From Perkinsus olseni (Eukaryota > Perkinsozoa > Perkinsida > Perkinsidae), in the NCBI GenBank assembly GCA_013115135.1, contig JABANP010000098.1, positions 62,001-126,000 on the forward strand: DNA of 64,000 bases, given 5' to 3'. The notes beneath the pieces are model-generated. The model did not search any database, was not told the origin of the DNA, and saw only the letters and a list, made by a program, of their open reading frames with translations. The translations under genes and the position numbers were made by a program. The stretch's first letter is position 1, and every line of letters starts with the position of its first letter. Below, piece after piece: positions 33,321 to 44,225 of the stretch.

Positions 33321-36300
33321 CTAGCGCAACAGTTGAGCCCAACTCCACTTCGAAAACATATAAACTGTAGAGGATGAATTATCGTACAAATCGGAACGGG
33401 CGGATGTTAACGATAGCTCCTGGTCCAGCGGGCTCATCGAGTCTTCATCGTTCAAGCGGTACCGGAGATCGGCGATCTCTCCGAGCAGCTGCCGTTGGAG
33501 CTCGTCCTTCGCACGGACGCACTTCATTTGCATCTGCCAAGGTGGACCAGAGGGTTCGACGCGTGGATCGTCCACTGCCAACCTCGATGGCATCCCTCCG
33601 CTCTTGTTTCAAAATCCTCATCTCTGCCCGCAAGGACCTTATCGTCTCCTGAAGGGAAAAGTCGGGAGTGAGCATCCCTATGATCGCTCCGTGAAGCAGT
33701 CCTACGTCTCGGTCGGCAACTTGGACCTTGAGGCGCTCGATCTCCTGAGGGATACGCCAATCCCCATCCCAAACCACAGCCGTCGGTACCTTAGCAGAGC
33801 TGCTGCCTCCATCAGTAGTGCCATGGTCTACAGAGTCTTGCTTATTGATGACTGTCCGGTGCCTGACGGAGTTGGGAAAGTGGCGTGCGTCGGGGGTAAC
33901 CGGCATACCGATCAGCACAGCCTGTTCCGTTCGCCATAGGGCTCAGTAGATCCGGGGTGTGGGGCTTGCTATTGACAGTGGGGGACCGAATCTTGGGAAA
34001 CACACGGAGATCAGGCTTTATTGAGGATTGCTGATGGATGAGGACGTGGCCGTAGCTACTCACCTCACCGTCCGCTGCCCGTGCTCCCGTCGAGGCGGGA
34101 GGGGGTCGAGAAGGCTCCTCCCCCTCCCCTGCCGGCAGCCCTGTGGAGTCGGCCGACCTCGATGAGCCGACAGAGGCAGAGAGCTCGACGTCTTCGACGG
34201 TACCTTAGAGTCATAGAATGCGAAGTTCATCGTCTACGTGTGGCCGTACGCTGATTTTCTGGCGACGATGATGATGTCTTCCGTGCGGAGGGCACGCATG
34301 CTTCTCTCACGGCGGCATCAACTTCCCTGCCCACTGTTCTCTGGACTCTAGGCAGCCAGACCATCGTGGTCGAGGAGATGAGCTTGTCGGCCTCGATGGG
34401 CTGAAGCTGCATATCTAAGGTTGAAGCGAGGACTACACAGACACATGCGGATCCCCTTCCAACCTCGATTGATGAAGTTGAGTACTTGATGCATCGTTTT
34501 CATCTGCACCATCATATCCTGATACTGATGGAAGATCGCGAGTGTGACGGCCAGGAGGGCGTGGAGACCATGGCCTGCTCAGTACACCTCCCAACCATCG
34601 ACGATCGAGACCGACTAACCTGCTACTAGGTCTAGGACCAGCAGGACGCAGTCCATGGGAAGCCACTTGGAAAACAACGACAGCCATCTGAAGGACAGTG
34701 TTGGAGAGGTAGTGTGGAGCGAACCTTACCCAGTGGGGAGGTAGGCTAATGGTTCCACGTGCAGATAGACCAGCCGAGCATAGAGTCTGTAGAGGGCCAT
34801 CACTTGGGGAGGGACTTGGAAGCAACTCACCGTGGTAAGTACTTTCTGCAGCACTTCGAGTAACAATCAATCGCAGGCTCCAGGAGGGGCAGGCCGTCCG
34901 ACCTAGCCACACGACGACGTCACAGCCTTCATAGTACCGAAGGGAGCATCATTACCACAGCCCAGAGAGGTGACCCATGATGGCTACGAACTGTTGATAG
35001 GCCACTTCCTGCGCACAGTGGCCCTCACGAGTATGCCGCAGCACCAGGCAAGTGGCGACTGAAGTGGGATGAATATTGGCAAGGCTGACGATGATCACAG
35101 TTGTAGTATTGGCGAGACCGCCGCTGCCGGCGTGCCCGTTGAGCTAAGGAACGTGCGAAGGTGCCATTTACAGTACGATATTTGAGGGAGGTTTTCATCC
35201 AGAGTCGACGGCTGAGGTCGGACACGATCGAGCGTTTAAACTTGCCACGACGACTAAACCGTGACCGGTCGCCGGGCTATCTCCACTTCAAGGACGTAAA
35301 ATTTTTCACCCTCTTTAAAGTTTGCCACGGACACTCGAAGTTATGGTGCAACTTGAAAGTCAGATTGAAAGAGGTTGGACCACGGCCGGCATTCCAATAC
35401 TACCATAGTTCATCCCCTGGGTATAGCCGACAGAAGGATGCTCCTCCACAAATCGATTCAACAGTATCTTAGCTTCACCTCGGCCTGCTGCCGCTGATGA
35501 CAGGTGGGAGAACGTTCGCTCCAGATCGAGGTCAATGGCCGCTGCATTGCCCGGCAGTGACGTCCCAGCACTCCGACCCTCTTCATGGTACCCCTCCTCA
35601 ACAGGCATCTCAACAACTACAAAACAACTCACAAAAGGGTTGAGCCTTCCATCCTCTTGTTCAGTGCAACGGCCCTCCTTTCCTGCTCTGGCTCATCCAC
35701 TGGGAAATGAGGGATCGACAGATTCTCTGGTCTCTCTTCGTAAGTCCCCTGTGGCGCCTTACGGTTGAACTATCTCTAACTCAACACTCCCTCAAATCGA
35801 GCAATCGTAATACCACCATTGACGACTTTCCCGATGCATTTCGGGAGAACAGTAGTACGGAGGTCGAGCATAGGATCGTACAGTGATAGAAGATACTCGG
35901 CGATGATGATGACGATGATGAGATGGTCAATGGTAGCGTAGTGTCCCTCCGCTCGGTAGGGCACAGGTCGGTAGGGCACAATGTATTTCGTAATAACAAA
36001 CGTTGAAAGGAGAGGACGTCTGAGGGGCCGCCGACTAGAAGACCCCACCACCACCTCCGAAGCCATTGCCAGCAGCCCCCGAGCGGCATGCAGTTGAGGC
36101 TGGTCGCTTGCTGGAGATGGTATCTAACATTTGTTGCGTTACTATACACGACTGTATAAACGACAGAGTGACGAAAGGGTCATGGCCGTACTACCGTAGA
36201 ACATCAGTGGTTTGCTTCTCCCTCCGCAAGGCAGCCTCCGCTTCATCTAGTTTCTTACGGAGCTCCGCCATAGCTGCTGAGCCCTCATCAAGTCCAGCAC

Positions 36301-36574
36301 CACCAGCCTACCAACGGTCCAATAGCCCTACTCTGAGTACATTAAAGATTCCTACCTGCTCCTGGCAGTGATTAGTCCGCGAGTTAAGGATGTGAAGGGC
36401 CCGATACAGAACTGAAGGGGACGCGGTGGTGGGCGGACTGCGACTGTTGGGAGAGGTACCTTTGTTGGCAGTCTTATGGCGATGCAACTTCTTCTGCAAC
36501 TCCTCCATTTCTTGCTTCGTTCCCGCTGAGTCCGCAGCCGCACGTTCCCTCACGCAACGCTCGTACGCTTGCAA
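33321..36574 (-). CDS. TBC-domain Rab GTPase-activating protein with coiled coils
   Basis: Accelerates GTP hydrolysis on Rab proteins. N-terminal coiled coils: EMEELQKKLHRHK (near 36500) and MAELRKKLDEAEAALRREKQ (near 36270-36200). The TBC core has the arginine finger IDLDLERTF (IxxDxxR) near 35540 and the glutamine finger VGYTQGMNY near 35410. Then EVAYQQFVAIMGHLSGLW, GLPLLEPAIDCYSKCCRKYL, LYRLYARLVYLHVEPLAYL, WLSLFSKWLPMDCVLLVLDL, LLAVTLAIFHQYQDMM. Downstream exons 34250-34412, 34064-34203, 33909-34030, 33583-33862 and 33321-33533 continue as a Ser/Pro-rich linker and long coiled coil (LQETIRSLRAEMRILKQERR, DELQRQLLGEIADLRYRLND). These may be a separate gene starting at ATG 34412, but only about 20 nt separate them from the TBC part and a splice joins them in frame. 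Overall layout resembles EVI5-type RabGAPs. The 5' end is uncertain. Confidence 0.7.
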
Positions 36575-37103
36575 TACCTTACACGACAGCCTGCCTATTG
36601 GCTGGGGGCCACCCTAGCACTACCTCACAAGCCCGCTGCTTCGCTATGGCCAGGGACGGTGAGCCTTGCAGATGGAGGACCTGAAAGAATCTTAGGTTGA
36701 GAATAGACGACGATACAGTGGAAATGTTAATACGGATGATGAGCTATTAAACTTCATTCATTACGCAAGCCGGTTGACGCTAGTCAAGCGCAGATATCAA
36801 TTGATAATCATCACACTAACAGAGAATGTATGGGCTTGGGAACGGTGGATGATTTCAACGGGCATCCCCTCGCTGCGAAGATCCGGCTACTCCTCCACTG
36901 GAAGTGAGGGTCGAGTGTAATTAACAGTACCACTCCTTTCCCAATACTACCAGCCTCTCAGCCCATTGCTCTCCAGTGAGATCAGCATGCTCCGATACCA
37001 TCGTGTCATGTCCTCGCTTGGTCCCGCCCTTAATACTGTTTACATTACCAGAGGCAGAAGAGGAGCCGGCAACAGCCAAGTCGGACGGAAGACATCCTGA
37101 CGG
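36575..37103. other. Intergenic or 5' end of the TBC gene
   Basis: The first exon of the TBC gene should lie here but was not identified. No other gene seen. Confidence 0.3.
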
Positions 37104-37618
37104 TTAGGTTTGGGGGAAGGAGTGGTACTGTAACCATCCACTACTACCATCGTCTTCATCGTCATCATCACTGTCCAAACGTCGCTTGCCCACGCGAGTG
37201 CCCTGGACTGGTCCAGAGGAAGCGTTGGCCAGTTGCCGCAGCGAGATGGATGCATCAGCCACGCTGTTGCCGCAGGTCTCCAAGATAGACGACGCGATCT
37301 GCAGAGACACCGCCCGTGACGAATCGAATAGACCGCCCTATTACCCCTCGGTGGATCTCCGGGAACCGCTTCTGGAGCTCGGTGAGGTTGTCCTCGAAGG
37401 TGTCCGGGCGGGTGGTATTGAAAACGGACATACCTGAACACCGACCCTCTGAGGGTGCTGCTGCGGCGCGGGACTGGCCTACGGTCGGGTAAAGGACTGT
37501 GGTCAAGCTGCATAGTCCCTCGACGTATTCGCTTGGGGTTGGCCTGCTGGGGTGGTGGGGTCAGCATTGAGGATGGTGACACGCCAAGACTTGCCCGCTC
37601 GGGCGAGGAGGCAATCAT
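37104..37618 (-). CDS. Small CUE-domain protein
   Basis: Three exons, about 140 residues. ATG 37618 (MIASSPERASLGVSPSSMLT), Pro/Arg-rich start to HSPLPD, a 50-nt intron (GTAGGCC...GTTCAG), then RMSVFNTTRPDTFEDNLTEL, QKRFPEIHRG, an intron (GTAATAGGG...CTGCAG), then IASSILETCGNSVADASISL and RQLANAS. The LQKRFPEI...LETCGNSV..A...L pattern is the three-helix CUE/UBA fold that binds ubiquitin. An acidic tail (LDSDDDDEDD) precedes the TAA-type end. Partners unknown. Domain call fairly sure. Confidence 0.65.
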
Positions 37619-38117
37619 CACTGAGAGGAGGAGGGCGATGGGGAGGCACTCGGACGGAGAGGGAGACTAACCTTCGTTGGAGGCGCCGCTGGCGAATGTT
37701 GAACCTCGTGGAGGGATCATAATAATACAAATGAATAATAATAAACACAGCCTGAAGGAGTCAGCGTCACTTCACCCAACTCAACTTGTCACAGTCACAG
37801 CATCGATTCTGGTGCCGAGCGCGGGTCGACTTTAGCTGCGCCTTGCGTACCATGCGGACCGCCGGAGACGTAATGACGTACAGTACGGAAGAGTCGATCA
37901 GGAGAGTCTTAAACGGAATTACTGGTCACAGCTCCGGCGACGTCTGGTACTAAAGCGATCTAAGGCTTGGTTGAAGTTGATGCTTCCGACTCGGAGGTCG
38001 AGGGTTCGATCCCTGGCGACGACATTATCTGATTTTGTGTCATTTTGCGCTGTTTGTGAGAAGTTCGCCAGTCGCCTTCTCATGTGCGTACATCATATCC
38101 GTTCCTGTCCATTAGAT
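37619..38117. other. Intergenic with a tRNA-like sequence
   Basis: No protein-coding gene supported. The tRNA-like element described at 37950-38022 is the only structure seen. Confidence 0.3.
37950..38022 (+). other. tRNA-like element
   Basis: TGGTACTAAAGCGATCTAAGGC recalls a class II D-arm. CCGACTCGGAGGTCGAGGG then B-box GGTTCGATCCC (38003-38013) and CTGGCGAC follow. GTCG/CGAC flank the T-loop. The stems do not all close, so this is more likely a tRNA-derived relic than a functional tRNA. Confidence 0.35.
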
Positions 38118-41100
38118 GCTGATGGTATCAATCAACGCACTGAGGCTTGGCCCAAGGGCTGTGGTATGCCTCAGGTCCGCAGGAGTACCTCCCGAGGTCG
38201 TCCCCTCGTCTCCCATGGACGTCCGGGCAGGTGGAGTATCTCTCAAAGTTCGTGTTTGAGGTTGAAGGTTGAAACTGTAGTCCAGAAGGGTTCCTCTGTT
38301 CTCATGGCCATCGGAAATGACTGTCGTTGAGGGTGTTAGAGTTTGTTGGTGCATACCGTGGCGCGTGTGTTTATCCCCTGCAGGGACCCTTCCTCTATCG
38401 TGCTGCTGCTGTGTGGGCACCCCACCCTTTCATGGGGCCTAGTGGTAGGTACTCAACCGATGGACACATGATGAGCCTGATAAGCGTACGGCAATGTTCT
38501 AGGGTGGTCACAGGAAAAGCCAGTATTCTTGATTCATGCATGTTCGGTCGTCCATCATTGAAGTATCCAAAGATAATAGTGTTATGTTAAGTAGGAGGTT
38601 AGTGGACTACTAGGAAGGGGTCCTGGCGGTAGTATTAATAGAAGGCTTATGCCCCATGCGTCGAGAGACGGTAGACGGCATCTCCCGGTGTATTCTACAG
38701 CCCAATCGTCAAGGAGGCAACAACAGCAGCAAGTCTACCCCTTCTAATAGGGTGGTTCGTCTCACAGCTGCCTCTGGTGCTGTGGCCACGCCAGGGAGCA
38801 GCCGGAAGCGGCCTGGGTAGGAGAACCTTATACCGCTAACAGCAGCAGTGCCTTCCAGGTAGAGACCTTTCCTGTGTTCCTATCAGGTCCTCCGAGTCTG
38901 TGGACAATAGACCATCCCCTTCCCATAGCAGCAATAAGAAGCTCCGATCGTCGTCCACTGCAGCAGTCGGAGGAGCGGGCACTCCCCCAGGGTATGGTTA
39001 TCGGGGCGAGCGTCGACGGATAGCAGAGTTGGACAAACCACGAGAGGACTCCTCCGAGACTGGTACGGGTATCGGTTGGGATTAAGTTGGACTGTATTGG
39101 TGTAGGGTTGGTATCGCTAGAATGCTCGGATAGTTGGGGTAGTGACAGTAACCATAGTCCAAGGAGTGTCACCATTGAGGGAAGCCCCTCCCATCACCAC
39201 GACCATCAGGACAACCACGTAAGGCCACTCTTCAGCAGGGCATTGATGTGACCAGTCACAGCAGGTCCAGGAAGAGGAGGGTGCGGAGGAGGCCGTGGAC
39301 GAGTAGGGGTGGGTTGGCTATGAATTTGCTTTTGATCTTTCTCTGGCGTCGTCGACCGTGCCGCTGCCTTCAGGGCACCGCCGTCCCTTCCACCTGATAT
39401 CATTACTAGTATTAAGAGCTTCGTTTTTGAGGAGTTTTCGGAGCCCGAAGAGGAGAACTCAGAGGAGAGGCTCTCGACCATAGCAGAAGTTGGGCAGGTA
39501 ACTGGCTAATTTTATGGCGCGCGGTCGTAGATGCTACTGTTATTAGGTTTTACTGGAAGATGCTAGCAAGTACGCGAACAAGGTGAATCGGTTCCTTCCT
39601 CGCTGCTGAATCGCATCGGACCTGCCGGCCTCTTCAGGAGACGATGCTTGCCGAGCTGGGAGATCTTACCTCTATCATAGGAGGGGAGGAGGCAGTGGAA
39701 AGGTCATAGGAGTTTAGTGCTGCCACTCGAGTCAAGTCCGTCATCCTCAGGTTTGTAGACCATCTGTTGGAGCTACGGAAGGGCATATTGGCTGAAGGTG
39801 AATTGTGGAAAAGTTGGTATGTAGTGGTAGTCCACTTGGTCAGGTCGAGCACCGCAGTCGACGACGCCTAGATCAGCGGTTGTTCGGACGGATGCCTCTC
39901 CAAAGGCGGATATGTAAAACGGGGAGCGGGTGGTGTGTCAGCCTTGGGTGTCCATTGGGAACAATAGCGTACTAGCTTTCCGAAGGTCTCGGGTTCGAAT
40001 CCTACCGAGCGGCTTTCTCTCGCGCAATATTCGAATCACAGTGAAGTCAGACCTTTCCCACACCACGGTTGCATAGGAAGCAATGCTCTATAGGCCTGCC
40101 TGTCGATCATACACTCCTCCCTATAGCGAGATGAGACCTCAGGCTTTGCACCCGCAGGTCTCCAACAGCGACGGCTGGGAGTCGGCGAGTTACCCTGCTG
40201 CCCCGCGCCTCAACACAAGCAGCAGCAGCAGCTCCGCCACCCTCGGTGGCATCTCCCTTCCGGCCGATGTCTGCTGGTACATCTCAGGTGTGCCCTCCGG
40301 GAGCATCACCAACTGGTAAAGGGAAGCAATGTGGCCTGGGAAGTATCTTTGAGTATCTTAGGTTGGTCCGGGGTCAATTTCTCTCGACAGTCTCCAGTAC
40401 AGTATGCCGCTGTACCCCCACCGCCACCACCTCCGCCTCCACCGCCTCCTCCCGGAGCAGCCCCTCCCCCTATTGTCCCAGTGTACTCCCGTCGGAATCA
40501 TGTAGGTCTTTTAACACCGTCTTCGTGATACCATCTCGTCTTGTCGTCAGGGCCCCCGGACCCCTCGGAACGGTGCACAGCCGCAGCAGATGTGATAAAT
40601 AGTGACTGGGGAGGTGGACAGAATTCTGGTCAGGTCGAGTGAGTCTACCAACAGCAGCTTTGGCAACTTGACCTACAACCCATCAGGAGAGCCAACGCAG
40701 GTAAGGCCAGCTCATATCTTCTACGCACATCGGCCTCTAAATGATGAACATCAACACCGCCCCTTCCTTGCCCCCTGAGGATCGCCCACAACCCCGGCAT
40801 CCTTCGCTTTTAGCATAGTACTATTACAGGACCCTGTCTTCGATCGTCTCTTTCCCTAGGCGTTGTAGTGGTAGATTGCTCCTGTTGTTTATTATTACGT
40901 AGTTGACGTGATGGTCTTGTCCCTTGTAGGTTGAAAAGGCTCGGCATGTGGAAGCGGAGAGGAAGCGCTTTCTGCAGCAGTGTACTAATAACATCAAATC
41001 AATAATGGAACAGATGAATGGACAGGGGGTTACGCCGAAGCAGAAGAAGGTAGTAGTGATACTGGCAGTGACCGCGCGCCACGAAATTATTCTCAACTTG

Positions 41101-41238
41101 CAGAAGTACATGCTGATGATTGAGCGATTGAAGAGCACGATGGATCGCATGCATACGCAAGAGCAGGCTGCGGCGCCGAGGCCGACTCCGGTGACGCCCC
41201 AGACGGAGCCAGCAGCCAAAGTCCATCGCGTTGGGTAG
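38118..41238 (+). CDS. Hypothetical Ser/Pro-rich protein with C-terminal helix
   Basis: Several coding-like exons on the plus strand, joined tentatively. A possible start is ATGCTGATGGTATC near 38116. Ser-rich exon near 38890-38990 (SVDNRPSPSHSSNKKLRSSS). Exon near 40083 (MLYRPACRSYTPPYSEMRPQ). A tract of 13 prolines follows YAAV near 40410-40450. Then SSESTNSSFGNLTYNPSGEP and, after an intron ending at about 40930, a charged helical C-terminus VEKARHVEAERKRFLQQCTN, ILNLQKYMLMIERLKSTMDR, ending at TAG 41238. The low-complexity part suggests a scaffold or nuclear protein, but no family is recognised. Confidence 0.4.
39955..40015 (+). other. tRNA-like element
   Basis: AGCGTACTAGCTTTCC, AGGTCTC, B-box GGTTCGAATCC (39992-40002), with CTCGG/CCGAG flanking the T-loop. 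Its 5' half is degraded. It lies in noncoding sequence between possible exons of the Ser/Pro-rich gene. Confidence 0.35.
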
Positions 41239-41282
41239 GGAGGAGGCGAGGGACGAGTAGTGAGAGTTGTGGTATAGGTACT

Positions 41283-43407
41283 ATGGTAATGTTTGGGTGA
41301 GCAGCAGCAGCTCAGCCGCCTCCGCCCAGTCACCGACGGCCAAGGTGGGGTAGCCAAGGTGGCGGTAGATGATGGCAGCGCTGGTCCTGTTCAGGCTGTA
41401 GCACCTAGTGGCGGGTCGCCGAAGGTTGCAGGAGGTGGAGGGGGGATACTGCCTGCCTTCATATTGCGGACGCATAATGTGGTACCTGTGGACTCCCCAC
41501 AGAGCCCTGGTAATGCTAGAGGGGCGGAAGGGGAGGAGGATGAGGAGGGGGAAAGGGTAGTGAGGGGGAGGGAGGGCACATGACAGCTGCTGAGCAGCAA
41601 GGCAGCCTATGAGGTGTTCATAGCCGAGCTTCTTACGCGTCTAAGGTTGGCTCCTGGACTTGACGCATATTCCTCTGCAGGTGAATGAGGAGCACGAGGA
41701 CCAGGAGAATGCTGATGATGATGCTGCTGCTGAGGCTTCTGCGACTTTGCTGCTGCCCGCTGATGATGATGGTAGGTGGTGATGGGTGTAGTTGTGATTT
41801 CGTTCCCATCGTACCTGCTGTCTCAGAGGCCGTGTATTCTAGTGGAGATGAGAATGATAGTGGGGAGGGATGACCATCGCCCCCGCCGCCGCCTCCGCCG
41901 ATCTCATCGCCAACGACGTCACCATCACATTAATTGGTATACTTTCCAACTCCGCGCTGCTCGGGTTGGGTTCGCTGCTTGTGGAAGTTACGATTGGAGT
42001 GGTATGGCGTTGACTCAGCTTTCCCTGCATTACCTTTCACTACCGTTTGATTCTTATGGTGCCTTCTTCTTCTTCCTCTCCTCCTTCCCCTGCTTCGCCC
42101 CCCACCCCCGCCGCCTGCCGCTGCTGCCCCTTCCGGCCAGTCCCAACCACCGCAGCCTCCCCCGTCTTCACAGCCGCCAACAACAACAAGTGCTCCCAAG
42201 TTCATCGACACAAGTTCGATCGATCTGGAGCAGCTGCGGCAAGTACTATCACTAAGGGACCCGGAGCTACTCAAACACGTCGAGACCTACATCCGTCTGA
42301 AGAACATGCTCGACCGGCAAGCTAGGATCATCGAGAGCGCCCTTACAGGTCAGCAGCAGCAACCGCACCAGCAGAGCAGGTTCTCGGTGCTTGATACGGC
42401 CACGTCGACGCCTACTGCCCTGTCGGTGCGTCCCAGTCCTGATGCGAACGGGAATATGGTGTTGGTGGAAGAACCAAGTGACCTCCCACAACACCATCAT
42501 CATTACCAACCACAACCGCAGCCGATAACGTCTCAGCCGGGCGGTGCTGGTGGTTTGATGGCGATGAATGGAACCAATATAACGGGAGGGATGGAGCCCT
42601 TGGATCTGGAGGCCCTGCTTAATAATAAGGAGGAGGAGACGAGGACCACGCTGATGATGAAAAAGATACCAAAATAGTAAGAGCGCTTCGGAAGACTCTC
42701 GTGAAGGATTCTATTTCCCTTTCAGTTTTACCGTATTTCACCTGCAGCAAGCCTTGGATGCCTGCTGTCCGTACGTCAGCGACGAGCCTTGCTACGACCT
42801 CCTCTACCTTCCTGCGGATGTCCATGGTGTTGCCAATCGAGGATTCGCCTTTGTCAATCTTCGCTCGCCGCAGCATCTAGTGGTCTTTGCCGCCCACGTC
42901 GCCAACTTGACCTTCCCAGCGGGTCGTGCTGGTCATGGCGGCAAGGCGGGTGGGGCGAGTGGCTTCAAGCGCTGTGAAGTCTACTTTGCCCGTATACAAG
43001 GGCGAGAGGCTACCTTGGCCAACCTAGAGCAGAGCAGCAACAGCAACAACGGTGCCACCTTCCACGCCATGTTGGAGTCCCTTGGGAGTAAACCTCTGAT
43101 CATCGGTTTTGGCGCTGCACCGATGCGACGGTCCAAGGAGCCTCGTCGTCATCCCGTCCCTGCTGGAATGGATACTACGGCAACTGTTTGCTCGACCTGC
43201 TATTACCTGAGGAATCCCTCCAGAGGTCTGGAGTGTGCGTGCAGCATGTCTCAGCACGACTTCGCCGCCCCTACGGACTCCTCTGAGGAGGCTACACACT
43301 TCCGCCCTATCGAGGAGGAGGGGCCGCCAGCGGCAGCGGCGGCGGGGACTGGTACGGACAGTAACAGCGACACCAACGACCAGCTGCCGGAGTGCGCACA
43401 ACAATGA
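41283..43407 (+). CDS. Mei2-like RNA-binding protein
   Basis: Carries the specialised C-terminal RRM of the Mei2 family (RRM_2), which binds RNA in meiosis or development regulators. That domain is split by one intron: RTTLMMKKIPK (42640-42675), then DACCPYVSDEPCYDLLYLPA, VANRGFAFVNLRSPQHLVVF, FKRCEVYFARIQGREATLAN, LEQSS. Upstream are Pro/Gln/Ala-rich tracts (PPPPPPAAAAPSGQSQPPQP) and a helix DLEQLRQVLSLRDPELLKHV. After the RRM comes a short Cys cluster (VCSTCYYLRNPSRGLECACS) and an acidic tail; stop TGA 43405-43407. The first exons are uncertain; no N-terminal RRMs were seen. Confidence 0.75.
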
Positions 43408-44225
43408 TGGTGGAGGTCGTCTATCCATTGTTGCTGCTGGCGTCTCCACTTAATTCGTGGTCCTATCGTATTGCGTCCTCACCCATTCGAAGACGCCTTT
43501 GCGTCTTTGGGAGTGATCGGTCGATCAGGATTGCGGTGGTGATGAGTTTTTCATGATCTGAACTCCCGAGTATCTTTATTCTTATCCATCTTCTTCTTCT
43601 TGTTGTTATACTTCTCTCCCGCTCCTCTTCCTCCTTTCCCTTTCTATAGTAGTACTTCATCACCCGCAGGCGTCCTTTGCCTTCCCCCTTGGTCACCATT
43701 ACTAGCCTTCTCAGTACTAGTCTGTAACCAATAGTAGCCTCGCGAAGGCCGCATCATCCGTAGCGTTAACCTACACCATCCCCTCCCCGCTGCGGCGCTC
43801 GGGCCTGCTTGCCATTGCTATACGTATTTGAACTTCTTGCGATTTCTCTCAGATCGGACGTAGGAGAATCCGCGTCCTCTTTTGTATCTGGGCATCATCA
43901 ATTTGTGAAGACCTAGTTGGGATTCTGTAGGTCTCGATCGCCCTCCTACGGTCGTCTGTAGCGATCTTAGCAACCACTCGCCTTATCATTGTGTGAGTTA
44001 TTAACGATGTCTGTGACTCTTGTCGGCCTCGTCATCATTATTATTATTATCATCGTCTCCATTGCCCGCAGCATAGTAGTCTTCGCTCCTTTGGAGTGTG
44101 GCAGATCTGTTGAGTTGGTGCGTAGTATGGTCTTACTCCTCTCATCCGGATAGGACGCGCGTTCGAGCCCCTGCCGGCGGCATGTTCCTCCAACCAAGAG
44201 CGCTCCCACTTGGCGAGGGTTCAGT
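43408..44225. other. Intergenic; tRNA-like element and ATT microsatellite
   Basis: Between the Mei2-like gene and the RBBP6-like gene. An ATT/ATC run lies at about 44034-44058. A DWNN domain expected upstream in an RBBP6/Mpe1 gene was searched for here and not found. Confidence 0.35.
44113..44190 (+). other. tRNA-like element upstream of RBBP6-like gene
   Basis: CTGTTGAGTTGGTGCGTAG is A-box-like. GGATAGGACGCGC then B-box GCGTTCGAGCC (44159-44169) follows. Outer GGCAG and CTGCC could pair. Not a clean cloverleaf. Confidence 0.35.

Noticed and set aside
33321..34412. Separate coiled-coil gene
   Set aside because: Only about 20 nt separate it from the TBC exons on the same strand and an in-frame splice is available, so it is more likely the C-terminal part of the RabGAP. 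Not excluded.
34900..34960. TAA and TAG in the TBC gene that first looked like +1 frameshift sites
   Set aside because: A normal GT-AG intron (GTAATGATG...GGCTAG) removes both stops and gives SGLW-SDGLPLLEP in frame.
44007..44156. ORF starting MSVTLVGLVIIIIIII as a transmembrane protein
   Set aside because: The Ile run is the translation of an ATT microsatellite and the ORF runs into the tRNA-like element.
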